Below are positions 8,448 to 16,555 of a DNA stretch of 52,445 nt, in pieces. The first letter of the stretch is position 1, and every line of letters begins with the position of its first letter. The position numbers and the translations under genes were made by a program. Source of the stretch: HGM11501 sp045123995 (GTDB lineage Bacteria; Bacillota; Clostridia; CAKSNL01; HGM11501); NCBI GenBank assembly GCA_045123995.1, contig JBGVKY010000015.1, forward strand, positions 1-52,445. The letters are read 5' to 3'. The notes under the pieces were generated by a model. The model was not told the DNA's origin. It saw nothing but the letters and a program-made list of their open reading frames with translations, and did not search any database.

Positions 8448-8906
8448 TTGAAGAAGATACTTTGTATTTTAATGGTTTTAATAATGATTTTATCCATGTC
8501 GGCAGTCTGCCTTGCATCGGGTGTTGCCTATAAGGACGTGGGAAATGCAGCGAATATTTTGATTATAAAGAAGCCCGAAAATGCCCAGTCCCAGAGCAAT
8601 AAGAGTGTTTATCCGGTTTCGGGAGTAGCAGATCCTTACTGTAAGGTTACAGTTCTTACATATAACAGCCAGGACGGACTTTATTATCCCAAGACAGATG
8701 CTGAAGGAAAGGTCCTTGAAACTGTAGTTGGTGCAAGCGGACTTTTCTGCTTCAACGTTGAGCTTGAAAGCGGAGATAACAATCTGGCAGTTCAGGCAGT
8801 TACAAGCGATAACTTAAGAGTGCAGAGAGTGTTCTTTAAGATAAATCTCGTGTCCCTTGGTTGGTTTAACAGTATAAAGAGCCTGATTAACGGTTGGATA
8901 AGATAA
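8448..8906 (+). CDS. Small secreted protein with an Ig-like domain
   Basis: 152 residues with a strong signal peptide (helix ILCILMVLIMILSMSAVCLA) and a compact all-beta stretch (VYPVSGVADPYCKVTVLTY ... FCFNVELESGDNNLAVQAV) like bacterial Ig-like or carbohydrate-binding domains. It has no catalytic motif. TTG 8448 is chosen because GGAGGTG (8435-8441) is 6 bases upstream; the in-frame GTG 8439 overlaps that site. It lies between walK and walH, where other Firmicutes have no such gene, and begins right after a WalR box, so a role at the cell wall under WalR control is likely but unproven. Confidence 0.75.
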   Translation: MKKILCILMVLIMILSMSAVCLASGVAYKDVGNAANILIIKKPENAQSQSNKSVYPVSGVADPYCKVTVLTYNSQDGLYYPKTDAEGKVLETVVGASGLFCFNVELESGDNNLAVQAVTSDNLRVQRVFFKINLVSLGWFNSIKSLINGWIR

Positions 8907-8918
8907 CGGGGAGAGGTT

Positions 8919-10364
8919 ATGAAGGAAAGAATAAAGAGTTTTATTCTGGTATTGCTCGTTTTTATGAGCCTTTATCTAACTTCAAAAACATGGATTACTG
9001 AAAGGTTATGGCCCGACGGCTATAGCCTTTTTGCTAATGTAAAAGAATGGCCGATTATAAGCGGATTTTTTAAAAACGAATATTCCCTTCCCATGGAAAA
9101 CTTAGGAAAGGCAAGAAAAATCGTAATTGCCGACGGGTCCGGAGCAAGTGCAGTATTTTATGACGGAGATAAAACCTTTGACAGCGTTTATTCGGAAATA
9201 AAAAGCTTTATGGCTGATTTTTTAGAGGGAAAGCTTGAGGTTAAATCTACGCTTCCTTTAGCAAAGGAAAATGTTCGCCAGATGTTAAATGAGCAGGTTA
9301 TGTATGCATATATAAACTATCCTGTTGCGGTAACGCCCCAGTTTTTCGGGCAGATTTCAGGAATAAAGGATTCAAGAGCGCTATCTAATCTTTCGGCAGT
9401 AAGGGACTTTTTCATACTTCCTGCAGGACGTCAGAGTGTGGAATTTATTGCCGTAGACTATGAAAGTCAGGCGGTTATGCGCTATAGCGTAGGCTATGAA
9501 AGGGCACTTGAACTCATTGACATATTCCAAGAATCCGCAAAGGATGTGAGTGCGGACAGAAGCTGTATGCTGGCACTTCAGATGAATATGGATATAGATT
9601 CTCCTGACGCACCGGTAAAGACCAAGACCTTGCTGGATTCTTTTCTGGTTTTAGACTCGGCATCTACCGCCATATCCTCGGGGGAGGAAATTTTAAGTAT
9701 AAATCCTCTGGGAGAAGAAATCCCCGAAGAAATTGTAACCCTGTTCGGCTATAATCCCGAGTCTATAAGACGCTATGTGGATTCTAACGGAACGGTTATC
9801 TATCTTGAAAACGATTCGTCCCTTAAAATATATAAAAACGGTCTTATTGAGTTTGAAGCTCTGTCCCCCTCTTTCGGAATTCCCATTGAGGGAGGTCAGT
9901 CCCTTTACGGGGCATTAAACGGAGCAATCCGTTTTTCGGGAAAGGTCTATAAAAGCTCCGGGGCAGAAGATAAATTCAATATGAACGTTTCAAAAGACCT
10001 TTTGTTTGAAAGCGGAGGGGATTTTAATTTCGGCTTCGACTACTACTTTGAGGGCACACCAATTACCGCAAGGATTGAAAAAGAAGGATTGAAAATGAAC
10101 CATGCGGCTGAAATAACAGTGGAAAACGGAAGCATAGTGAAATTTTCCATGCTTTTAAGAGAATATGAAAAAACAGGCAGAGAAAAAGAGCTTATGAATA
10201 TTTACGGTGCCATAGATAAAGTGGCGCTGGATAATTCGGAGTCTGATATTCCTGTGTGGATTAACGATATGTTCTTATCTTACGAGGAGACGGGCGAAAG
10301 TGAAATTTTATCCCCCGTGTGGTCGGGTCTGGTAAACGGAGAGAGAACAGTAATTACTGACTGA
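8919..10364 (+). CDS. walH: WalH (YycH)-like regulator of WalK
   Basis: 481 residues: a single N-terminal membrane anchor (SFILVLLVFMSLYLTSKTW) then a large extracytoplasmic domain. The start (MKERIKSFILVLLVFMSLYLT), the size and the place before a walI-like gene match YycH, which binds WalK in the membrane and tunes it. Sequence conservation in this family is low, so the assignment leans on architecture and position. The ribosome site is GGGGAGAGG before ATG 8919. Confidence 0.8.
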   Translation: MKERIKSFILVLLVFMSLYLTSKTWITERLWPDGYSLFANVKEWPIISGFFKNEYSLPMENLGKARKIVIADGSGASAVFYDGDKTFDSVYSEIKSFMADFLEGKLEVKSTLPLAKENVRQMLNEQVMYAYINYPVAVTPQFFGQISGIKDSRALSNLSAVRDFFILPAGRQSVEFIAVDYESQAVMRYSVGYERALELIDIFQESAKDVSADRSCMLALQMNMDIDSPDAPVKTKTLLDSFLVLDSASTAISSGEEILSINPLGEEIPEEIVTLFGYNPESIRRYVDSNGTVIYLENDSSLKIYKNGLIEFEALSPSFGIPIEGGQSLYGALNGAIRFSGKVYKSSGAEDKFNMNVSKDLLFESGGDFNFGFDYYFEGTPITARIEKEGLKMNHAAEITVENGSIVKFSMLLREYEKTGREKELMNIYGAIDKVALDNSESDIPVWINDMFLSYEETGESEILSPVWSGLVNGERTVITD

Positions 10365-10386
10365 TAATAAAGAAAGGGGACTTTTT

Positions 10387-11148
10387 ATGAACTGGCCGAA
10401 AATGAAAACAGCTTTAATAGTCATGTTTTTGGTTATTGACCTTTTCCTTCTGGTGTGGAATGTCTCCTTGAAGAAAGAAAGTGTGGCGGTGGATAAAAAC
10501 ACCGTCCAAAACACCATAAAGCTCCTTTCGGACAGAGGGATAGAGGTTTCAGATGGTATTATTGAAGAGGAAACCCCGGAAATAGGCTCTGTAACCGTCA
10601 GAAATTCCATGGCAAACCAGGCAGAATTTTTAAGTGATATTTTAGGACAAGGCTATCTTAAGGACGGGGATAAATTCTATACAGAAAAAAGACAGGTAAG
10701 GATAAACAAAAACAGCTTTGAAATCACCGAAAAAAGGGAGATAGAGAGTCTTGAAGATGCGGAAAAATGGCTTTCTTCCATGGGTTTTGATTTAAAAGAT
10801 ACAGTAAGGACAAAATATAAGGGGGGCTATATTTTCAGAACAATGCATAAGGGCTTTGAGGTTTTTAAAAGCCGTATAACTGTTGGAAATAAAGACGGTT
10901 TTGCAAGTGCAGAGGGTTCCCTTTTTTATATAACCGAATCAGGTGAGGGAAAAGGTGAAAATGTTCATGTAAGCTCCGTTTTACCCGCTCTTATAAAAGA
11001 GGGTATAAGCGGTCAAAAGATAACATCTATATCTGCAGGGTATCTGCCGGTATTTGAAGACGGAGCATTTTCGGAATCAAAAGCGGGAGCGGTTTATAGG
11101 ATACTTTTGTCCGACGGACGGGAGTTTTTTTACAGCGCCGAAAAATAA
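10387..11148 (+). CDS. walI: WalI (YycI)-like regulator of WalK
   Basis: 253 residues with the typical WalI opening MNWPKMKTALIVMFLVIDLFLL (one membrane helix, short cytosolic end) and an extracytoplasmic domain of two similar halves. WalI acts with WalH on WalK. The gene follows walH by 22 bases after AGAAAGGGG. The walJ hydrolase gene often found next is absent; tRNA-Arg follows 3 bases after the stop instead. Confidence 0.83.
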   Translation: MNWPKMKTALIVMFLVIDLFLLVWNVSLKKESVAVDKNTVQNTIKLLSDRGIEVSDGIIEEETPEIGSVTVRNSMANQAEFLSDILGQGYLKDGDKFYTEKRQVRINKNSFEITEKREIESLEDAEKWLSSMGFDLKDTVRTKYKGGYIFRTMHKGFEVFKSRITVGNKDGFASAEGSLFYITESGEGKGENVHVSSVLPALIKEGISGQKITSISAGYLPVFEDGAFSESKAGAVYRILLSDGREFFYSAEK

Positions 11149-11151
11149 TAT

Positions 11152-11228
11152 GTGCCCGTAGCTCAGTTGGATAGAGCAATGGCCTCCGACGCCATGTGTC
11201 GTGCGTTCGAATCGCATCGGGCATACCA
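11152..11228 (+). tRNA. tRNA-Arg (CCG)
   Basis: 77 bases with encoded CCA. Acceptor GTGCCCG pairs with CGGGCAT (one G-U pair), the D stem is GCTC/GAGC and the anticodon stem ATGGC/GCCAT holds loop CTCCGAC, anticodon CCG. The T arm contains GTTCGAATC. It lies just after walI and has no promoter of its own that I can see, so it may be read through from the walHI transcript. Confidence 0.95.
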
Positions 11229-11266
11229 AAAAGGACACTGTCCCCTTGTGGGACGGTGTCCTTTTT
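11229..11266 (+). terminator. Terminator after tRNA-Arg
   Basis: GGACACTGTCCC and GGGACGGTGTCC form a long stem around CTTGT, flanked by A-run and T-run. Confidence 0.88.
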
Positions 11267-11285
11267 AATATTGAATGAAGCGATT

Positions 11286-11369
11286 CGAACTTGTCCGAGG
11301 CAAAATTTGCCCGAAGGGAAATTTACAGGGGGTTTTACTTTGCGAAAGCAAAGGAAAACTCGAATCGCA
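11286..11369. repeat. 84-bp direct repeat, copy 1
   Basis: Identical over 84 bases to 11414-11497, 128 bases away. Inside are small hairpins (TTTGCCCGAAGGGAAA and TTTGCGAAAGCAAA with GNRA-like loops). Its end CGAATCGCATCGG repeats the T arm of the nearby tRNA-Arg, and its start preceded by GCGATT is the inverse of that piece. Confidence 0.9.
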
Positions 11370-11413
11370 TCGGTTATCACAAGCCTATATTAAAGATTTC
11401 AAAAGAAAGGAAC

Positions 11414-11497
11414 CGAACTTGTCCGAGGCAAAATTTGCCCGAAGGGAAATTTACAGGGGGTTTTACTTTGCGAAAGCAAAGGAAAACTCGAATCGCA
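11414..11497. repeat. 84-bp direct repeat, copy 2
   Basis: Perfect second copy of 11286-11369. A bidirectional terminator follows at once. Short ORFs through both copies are only the repeat read in frame. Confidence 0.9.
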
Positions 11498-11500
11498 AAT

Positions 11501-11525
11501 AAAACCCGCCGTTCGGCGGGTTTTT
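11501..11525. terminator. Bidirectional terminator
   Basis: AAAACCCGCC-GTT-CGGCGGGTTTTT; ends the minus-strand gene to its right and any read-through from the left. Confidence 0.85.
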
Positions 11526-11530
11526 ATGTA

Positions 11531-12934
11531 CTATTCCCCAAGGGGCAGTTTATAAAGAGGTCTTATCTGTGAAACAGCATAAATGTCCCCATCGGGAGTA
11601 AGCATATCCTCGGAGGAAAAAATCCAGGGGTGGATTTTCGTAAGGCTTTTACCGTCAAAGGTAAAGTAACCGTCGTTTAAGGGAGAGGCCTCATGACCTG
11701 AGTCAGTTCCGGGGAAAGGTGCCCATTCACATTTCAGATATAATTTGCCCTTGGCAAGGCCTAAAAGCTTCATGGAATTATAATCCGGGAAAAGAGAGTT
11801 TACAAGGAATTTTTCGCCCTCTGACACTTTATAGAGTTTGTAGTCGGAACGATAGTGCCTGGAAACCGTCTGCCCGTAGCTTTTCGCGGAAAAGTAAATG
11901 TCACCGTCCATTATAACTGCTTCGAATGGGGTTATAAAGGAGCCGATAAGTACGGGCCCTTTGTCCGTCAGCACATAAAGGTACTGATTTCGGGACCAAT
12001 ACTGGTTAGATTCATTTATTTCTGTTACAGAACGCTCCACTTCAAGGAAAGTCACACCGTTTTTTACGAGGGTAAAGCCATATAAGCTCTGGCTAAATCC
12101 GGGTGTTTTTTGGATTTCTTCTTCTGTTCTGACTTCAATTTCCGGAAGGGAAAAGCCCTTATAGTTAACTACGCCGTCTATAATTTCAAACTCGGCCTGG
12201 CTTCTGCCCTTATTATGATGTGCCGTTTCGTCAAATTCGTCATATCGTGTGACCTTTCCCGTGGCATAATCAAGATAGTCAAACCAGTGGTCGTTTTCCT
12301 GGGTAAAGGAACCGTCTTCAAGAGGGATTACGGTGTTTTTTGCCATAGAAAGATAAAGTCCATCATCTTCTTTATAAACTCCTCCCGAAAAATATGCATC
12401 TCCCGATTTTCGGTAGGAGCCTGATTTTAATGAAAGTAAATTGTTTTCCCACGTTATATCAAGGAAAAAATCCTCCGTTGCAAAATTATAGGTTAAGGGG
12501 AAATAGGTTACGTCACGGAAATTAAGCAAGGGGAATTCTTCCTTTGAGTTATCAATTTTTCTGCCGTTTACAAAAATCGGATAGTCTGCGATTTTCGCCT
12601 TGTTTACCCTTTTATTTTTTGTGGTTTCGTAAATGGGTAAAGGATAAATCAGTCTGTTGTCATAATAGGGATTAAAAGCTATAAAAAGCCCGTCCTTTTC
12701 AGTATAGCCTGATGCCAGATTCAAGGCATGGCAATAGTCATAAGTCATAGGGAAATATGTAATATCCTTATAATTCAAAAAGGGATATAAAGAATCTTTA
12801 TAATAAATAGAGCCGTTATCAATATGTACTTCGTAGTCGGGAATTAAAACCTCCACCTCTTTTGCAGAAGAAAATATAAACAAGGAGGAAAAAAGTAAAA
12901 ATACCAGACAGAAAAGACGTGAAAAAGTTTTCAA
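11531..12934 (-). CDS. Secreted protein with copper-amine-oxidase-N-like repeats
   Basis: 467 residues with a signal peptide (LFCLVFLLFSSLFIFSSA). Two similar stretches, DSLYPFLNYKDITYFPMTYDY (start ~48) and EFPLLNFRDVTYFPLTYNF (start ~132), resemble the copper amine oxidase N-terminal domain, a stalk-like module common on Clostridia surface proteins. The rest is beta-rich with repeated YFSG/YFSAK/YFTFDG segments and may form a propeller. There is no enzyme motif. The start is TTG 12934 with GGAGATGA seven bases upstream. It is transcribed alone; TATAAT lies ~40 bases upstream. Confidence 0.7.
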   Translation of the reverse strand: MKTFSRLFCLVFLLFSSLFIFSSAKEVEVLIPDYEVHIDNGSIYYKDSLYPFLNYKDITYFPMTYDYCHALNLASGYTEKDGLFIAFNPYYDNRLIYPLPIYETTKNKRVNKAKIADYPIFVNGRKIDNSKEEFPLLNFRDVTYFPLTYNFATEDFFLDITWENNLLSLKSGSYRKSGDAYFSGGVYKEDDGLYLSMAKNTVIPLEDGSFTQENDHWFDYLDYATGKVTRYDEFDETAHHNKGRSQAEFEIIDGVVNYKGFSLPEIEVRTEEEIQKTPGFSQSLYGFTLVKNGVTFLEVERSVTEINESNQYWSRNQYLYVLTDKGPVLIGSFITPFEAVIMDGDIYFSAKSYGQTVSRHYRSDYKLYKVSEGEKFLVNSLFPDYNSMKLLGLAKGKLYLKCEWAPFPGTDSGHEASPLNDGYFTFDGKSLTKIHPWIFSSEDMLTPDGDIYAVSQIRPLYKLPLGE

Positions 12935-12994
12935 AAAATCATCTCCTTTTTTGTTTCTGTAGTTTAATTATACCACAAAACTCAAAAAAAGCAA

Positions 12995-13027
12995 TAAAAA
13001 ATCGGCAGACTCCACGTTCTGCCGATA
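12995..13027 (-). terminator. Terminator of the DUF378 gene
   Basis: On the minus strand TCGGCAGA-ACGTGGAG-TCTGCCGA followed by TTTTTT. Confidence 0.85.
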
Positions 13028-13037
13028 GGTGCCGTTT

Positions 13038-13265
13038 TTATTTTCTGTCGTCTGCGATAACGCCTCTGTCCTTAAAGAGGAGGGTTATACACCAGATGCC
13101 TGCAAGACCTACGAGAGAATATATAATTCTGCTCATTAAAGCAAGCTGTCCGCCGAAAAGTGTTGCTACCAAATCCACCTCAAAAAGGCCGATGGAACCC
13201 CAGTTCACAGCGCCGACGATTACAAGCACCAAAGCTACTATATCTGCTATCATCATTAAAATCAC
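13038..13265 (-). CDS. DUF378 small membrane protein (YuzA-like)
   Basis: 75 residues with two membrane helices. The pattern DIVALVLVIVGAVNWGSIGLF ... RIIYSLVGLAGIWCI is that of DUF378 proteins, of unknown function. GAGTG lies before the start; the second ATG two codons in is an alternative. It is downstream of mgtE on the same strand. Confidence 0.85.
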   Translation of the reverse strand: MILMMIADIVALVLVIVGAVNWGSIGLFEVDLVATLFGGQLALMSRIIYSLVGLAGIWCITLLFKDRGVIADDRK

Positions 13266-13308
13266 TCCTTACACCATAAATTATGTCCATAGGGAGTTTT
13301 TTTATGCA

Positions 13309-14685
13309 TCAAACCTTAAAAATAATTTGCGCAACCTTGAAATAAACCAAAAGAGAAACTGAGTCCACAATGGTTGTGATGAAAGGAGATGCCATAATAG
13401 CAGGGTCAAACCCTATTTTCTTGGCGCCGATGGGAAGTAGGCAGCCGATGGATTTTGCGAAAACAACTGTTACAAAAAGACTTATGCTGACAGATAAAGC
13501 CATGGCAATTACAGTCTCTAAGGGAAAATCTTTTCCAATAAAATATTTATCAAGAACTATTCTTACAAAATTTACCAAAGCTAAAACACTTCCGCATAAA
13601 AGGGAAATCCTTATTTCCTTAAACCAGGACTTAAGTACGTCCAGTCCCTTTATTTCTCCAAGAGCAAGGCTTCTTATAACCAGAATTGATGTCTGGGACC
13701 CTGAGTTACCGCCTGTATTCATGAGCATGGGGATAAAGGCAATCAAAAAGGCAAGGTCAGAAAGCTTAGCTTCAAAGGAATCAATAATGGCACCGGTAAC
13801 TGTGGCAGAAAGCATAAGTATCAAAAGCCAGGGAATTCTATTGGCAAAGTGTCTGAAAACCCCTGTCTTAAGATAGGAATCCTCAGAGGGTGTAACTGCC
13901 GCCATAATTTCAAAGTCCTCGGTGGTTTCTTCTTCAATTACGGTTACTGCGTCGTCAACGGTTATGATACCCACAAGACGGGTTTCGTTATCCACCACGG
14001 GCATTGCTAAAAGACCGTATTTAGTAAACATTGCCGCCACATCTTCCTTGTCGTCTGTGGTCTGACAGAACACGGCTTTCTGGGTCATTATATCTTCAAT
14101 CAGTGCATCCTCGGGACTTAAAATAATGTCTTTTAAGGTAAGAACGCCAGAAAGAATTCTGTTTTTTTCAGTTACGTAAAAAGTTGAAATATCTTCAACG
14201 CTGTCCCCGAATTTTCTTATATGAACCAGTGCACCCTTAACGGTCATTTCCTTTTTAAGGTCGATAAATTCGGTGTTCATTAAGCTTCCTGCCGAATCTT
14301 CATGATATTTAAGAAGCTGATTTATTGCATTTCTCTTTTCTGCCTTGGTATGTCTTAAAATTCTGTTAACCACATTGGCAGGCATTTCCTCTAAAAGGTC
14401 AACGGTATCATCCAAGAAAAGCTCATCCAAAATGTTCTGAAGCTCCCTGTCGGTAATGGCTGTTACAATACTCTCCTGAAGGTCAGAGCTCATGGAGGCG
14501 AAAACCTCCGCCGCCTGCTCCTTTGGTATAATGCGGAAAATTTTAACCGCCATATCCTCGTTTACATTTTCTAAAGCTTCTGCCAGGTCAACTTCATTTA
14601 AGTCTTTTATAAAATCTTTAAGCTCAGAGAATCTTCTTTCGGAAAGCAAAAGTTCCAAAGTTTCTGAAAAATTCTGTTCAAACAT
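13309..14685 (-). CDS. mgtE: Magnesium transporter MgtE
   Basis: 458 residues in the usual MgtE order: N-terminal superhelical domain (residues 1-130, LNEVDLAEALENV), paired CBS domains (~135-255, with MPVVDNETRLVGIITVDD), a connecting helix and five membrane helices carrying MNTGGNSGSQTSILVIRSLA and a C-terminal FDPAIMASPFITTIVD. The cytosolic domains sense Mg2+ and close the channel. ATG 14685 fits the family; an in-frame ATG at 14763 would add 26 unlikely residues. The start directly follows a terminator U-run, pointing to control by attenuation. Confidence 0.95.
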   Translation of the reverse strand: MFEQNFSETLELLLSERRFSELKDFIKDLNEVDLAEALENVNEDMAVKIFRIIPKEQAAEVFASMSSDLQESIVTAITDRELQNILDELFLDDTVDLLEEMPANVVNRILRHTKAEKRNAINQLLKYHEDSAGSLMNTEFIDLKKEMTVKGALVHIRKFGDSVEDISTFYVTEKNRILSGVLTLKDIILSPEDALIEDIMTQKAVFCQTTDDKEDVAAMFTKYGLLAMPVVDNETRLVGIITVDDAVTVIEEETTEDFEIMAAVTPSEDSYLKTGVFRHFANRIPWLLILMLSATVTGAIIDSFEAKLSDLAFLIAFIPMLMNTGGNSGSQTSILVIRSLALGEIKGLDVLKSWFKEIRISLLCGSVLALVNFVRIVLDKYFIGKDFPLETVIAMALSVSISLFVTVVFAKSIGCLLPIGAKKIGFDPAIMASPFITTIVDSVSLLVYFKVAQIIFKV

Positions 14686-14718
14686 AAAAAAACCGCCTTT
14701 CCGCAAAGCCGGAAAGAC
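14686..14718 (-). terminator. Attenuator terminator in the mgtE leader
   Basis: On the minus strand GTCTTTCCG-GCTTTG-CGGAAAGGC, then GG and seven T, ending at the mgtE ATG. Placed to stop transcription before mgtE. Confidence 0.75.
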
Positions 14719-14741
14719 GACAAAAGATACTGCATAGTTTC

Positions 14742-14813
14742 CTATGCAGAAAAATGGACGCATTCCGACAATGCAATATTAAAAAAACACAATCGACTAC
14801 TGTCCGCGTCCAT
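14742..14813 (-). CDS. Candidate leader peptide of mgtE
   Basis: A 23-codon ORF begins with ATG 14813, seven bases after GGAGG, and ends with TAG inside a perfect hairpin (CTGCATAG-GAAA-CTATGCAG, 14730-14749). The peptide starts MDADSSRLC and has two Cys and four Phe. Its first codons (ATGGACGC) can pair with GCGTCCAT near its end. It may be a translated leader that senses ribosome speed, or the match to an ORF may be chance within a structured RNA. Confidence 0.5.
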   Translation of the reverse strand: MDADSSRLCFFNIALSECVHFSA

Positions 14814-14842
14814 TAAAACACCTCCAAAACTATTATATGAAA

Positions 14843-14871
14843 ATTATATCACTTTCGTTTATGTTAGTCAA
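14843..14871 (-). promoter_or_regulatory. mgtE promoter
   Basis: Minus strand TTGACT (complement of 14866-14871), 17 bases, TATAAT (complement of 14843-14848). Confidence 0.85.
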
Positions 14872-14915
14872 TAGAATTATTTTTCACAAAATTATCATAA
14901 ATATGCTGGTTTTAC

Positions 14916-14944
14916 TTGACTAAATCACGGTTTTAATATAAAAT
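14916..14944 (+). promoter_or_regulatory. obg promoter
   Basis: TTGACT (14916-14921), 17 bases, TAAAAT (14939-14944), 37 bases before the obg start codon. Confidence 0.75.
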
Positions 14945-14981
14945 AATATAGATATAGTATGCTAAAAAGGAGAGACTAAAA

Positions 14982-16253
14982 GTGTTTCAGGATAAAGCGG
15001 AAATTTTAATAAAAGCGGGCAACGGCGGAAATGGTCTGGTTTCTTTCCGCAGAGAAATGTATGTGCCTGCAGGCGGTCCTGACGGAGGCGACGGAGGATC
15101 CGGCGGAGACATTGTTTTCGTGACAGATCCTGAAGTAAACACTCTGGCAGATTTTAAATTCAAAAGGAAGTATTTTGCCGAAAACGGCGAAGACGGAAAG
15201 GCGAAAAAGTGCTTCGGTAAAAGCGGTGAGGATTTAATTATAAGGGTTCCTGAGGGAACATTGATCCGTGACAAGGAAACGGGCAAAATTCTTGCAGATA
15301 TGACCGGTGAAAATAAAAGGATTGTTGTGGCAAAGGGCGGCAACGGCGGATTTGGAAATCAGCATTTCGCAACACCCGTAAGACAGGCGCCCCAGTTTGC
15401 AAAAAGCGGAATCAAAACAAAGGAGCAGACCGTTACCTTAGAGCTTAAAATGATAGCGGATGTGGGACTTGTGGGATTTCCCAATGTTGGTAAAAGCACA
15501 ATTTTATCCATGGTAACAAAGGCACAGCCAAAAATTGCCAACTATCACTTTACCACACTTGCCCCAAATCTCGGAGTTGTATTTATGGGCGAGGGAAGAA
15601 GCTTTGTAATGGCGGACATTCCCGGAATAATTGAGGGAGCTCATCAGGGTCTCGGTCTGGGACACGACTTTTTAAGACATATTGAAAGAACAAGGATAAT
15701 AATTCATGTGGTTGACGTATCGGGCAGCGAGGGACGAAACCCCATAGAAGATTTTCTTGATATAAATAATGAGCTCTTAATGTATAATCCTGCTCTGGCA
15801 AATCTTCCTCAGGTTGTGGCTGCTAATAAAAGCGACATTGTTTATGACGAAGATATGAAAAATGAATTTTTAGAATACCTTAAAGAAAGGGACATCCCCT
15901 GCTTTTTGGTATCAGCTGCGACGAATCAGGGCCTTACACCGCTGCTTAACTATGTGGAAAGCAAGCTAAAAGACCTGCCTCCCGTTCCGGTCTTCGAAAG
16001 TGAAATGGCATATGATTTAGAGGAGGAATTCTCCGACGAATTCAATGTCACAAAAGAGGGCGGAGTTTATTATGTGGACGGGCCCTTTGTGGAACGCCTT
16101 GTGGGCAGTGTAAATTTTGAAAATGACGAATCTGTTGCCTACTTCCAGAGAACCTTAAGAAGACGTGGCATAATTGATGCTCTTATAAAAGAAGGTTGTA
16201 AAGAGGGAGACACAGTAAGAGTATTGGATATTGAATTTGATTATATGGATTGA
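14982..16253 (+). CDS. obg: Obg/CgtA GTPase
   Basis: 423 residues, the usual length. The N-terminal Obg fold is glycine-rich (GGPDGGDGGSGGDIVFV), the G domain carries GFPNVGKS (~165), DIPGIIEGA and NKSD, and a C-terminal OCT domain is present. Obg binds the large ribosomal subunit and links GTP level to ribosome assembly and, in Bacillus, to sporulation. The start is GTG 14982 after AAGGAGAG. It leads a conserved ribosome/NAD operon. Confidence 0.97.
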   Translation: MFQDKAEILIKAGNGGNGLVSFRREMYVPAGGPDGGDGGSGGDIVFVTDPEVNTLADFKFKRKYFAENGEDGKAKKCFGKSGEDLIIRVPEGTLIRDKETGKILADMTGENKRIVVAKGGNGGFGNQHFATPVRQAPQFAKSGIKTKEQTVTLELKMIADVGLVGFPNVGKSTILSMVTKAQPKIANYHFTTLAPNLGVVFMGEGRSFVMADIPGIIEGAHQGLGLGHDFLRHIERTRIIIHVVDVSGSEGRNPIEDFLDINNELLMYNPALANLPQVVAANKSDIVYDEDMKNEFLEYLKERDIPCFLVSAATNQGLTPLLNYVESKLKDLPPVPVFESEMAYDLEEEFSDEFNVTKEGGVYYVDGPFVERLVGSVNFENDESVAYFQRTLRRRGIIDALIKEGCKEGDTVRVLDIEFDYMD

Positions 16254-16261
16254 GGTAGTTT

Positions 16262-16555
16262 ATGTTAACCAGTAAAGAAAGAGCATATTTAAGAGGTGCG
16301 GCAAATACAATTTCCGCATCCTATCAGATTGGAAAAGGCGGCATCACGGAAACTGTGTGCCGTAGTCTTAATGAAGCCTTAGAGGCCAATGAGCTTATAA
16401 AAATAAAAATTCTTGAAAATGCTGATATTCCCACAAAGAGTGCGGCGGTTACGGTTGCTGCCAATACAAATTCCAATATTGTGCAGTGCATAGGAAGAGT
16501 TTTTGTTTTATATAAGCCTCACAGGGAAAAGGAAAAGAGGAAGTATCTCAAATGA
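16262..16555 (+). CDS. yhbY: CRM-domain RNA-binding protein YhbY
   Basis: 97 residues matching YhbY: MLTSKERAYLRGAANTIS at the start and IGKGGITE for the GxxG loop that contacts RNA. Homologues bind pre-50S particles. It follows obg by 8 bases and overlaps nadD by 4 (ATGA). Confidence 0.93.
   Translation: MLTSKERAYLRGAANTISASYQIGKGGITETVCRSLNEALEANELIKIKILENADIPTKSAAVTVAANTNSNIVQCIGRVFVLYKPHREKEKRKYLK

Larger units (their letters stand above)
14686..14838 (-). promoter_or_regulatory. mgtE 5' leader with alternative hairpins
   Basis: About 150 bases between the predicted transcript start and mgtE. Reading down the minus strand: ribosome site and short ORF, the 8-bp ATGGACGC/GCGTCCAT pairing, a GAAA-capped hairpin and the terminator. 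It does not match the M-box riboswitch consensus. Magnesium-responsive attenuation is inferred from the gene it precedes. Confidence 0.6.

Noticed and set aside
11286..11497. CRISPR array
   Set aside because: Only two 84-bp copies with one 44-base gap, too long for CRISPR repeats, and no cas genes anywhere in the window.
11196..11572. Overlapping ORFs of 65-93 codons in the repeat region
   Set aside because: They start inside tRNA-Arg or the 84-bp repeats and only read the repeat twice.
13370..13876. 168-codon plus-strand ORF
   Set aside because: Fully antisense to mgtE, which has a complete conserved protein; no ribosome site or family match.
14686..14838. M-box magnesium riboswitch before mgtE
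   Set aside because: Leader is too short and lacks the conserved M-box core; recorded as a different attenuator.
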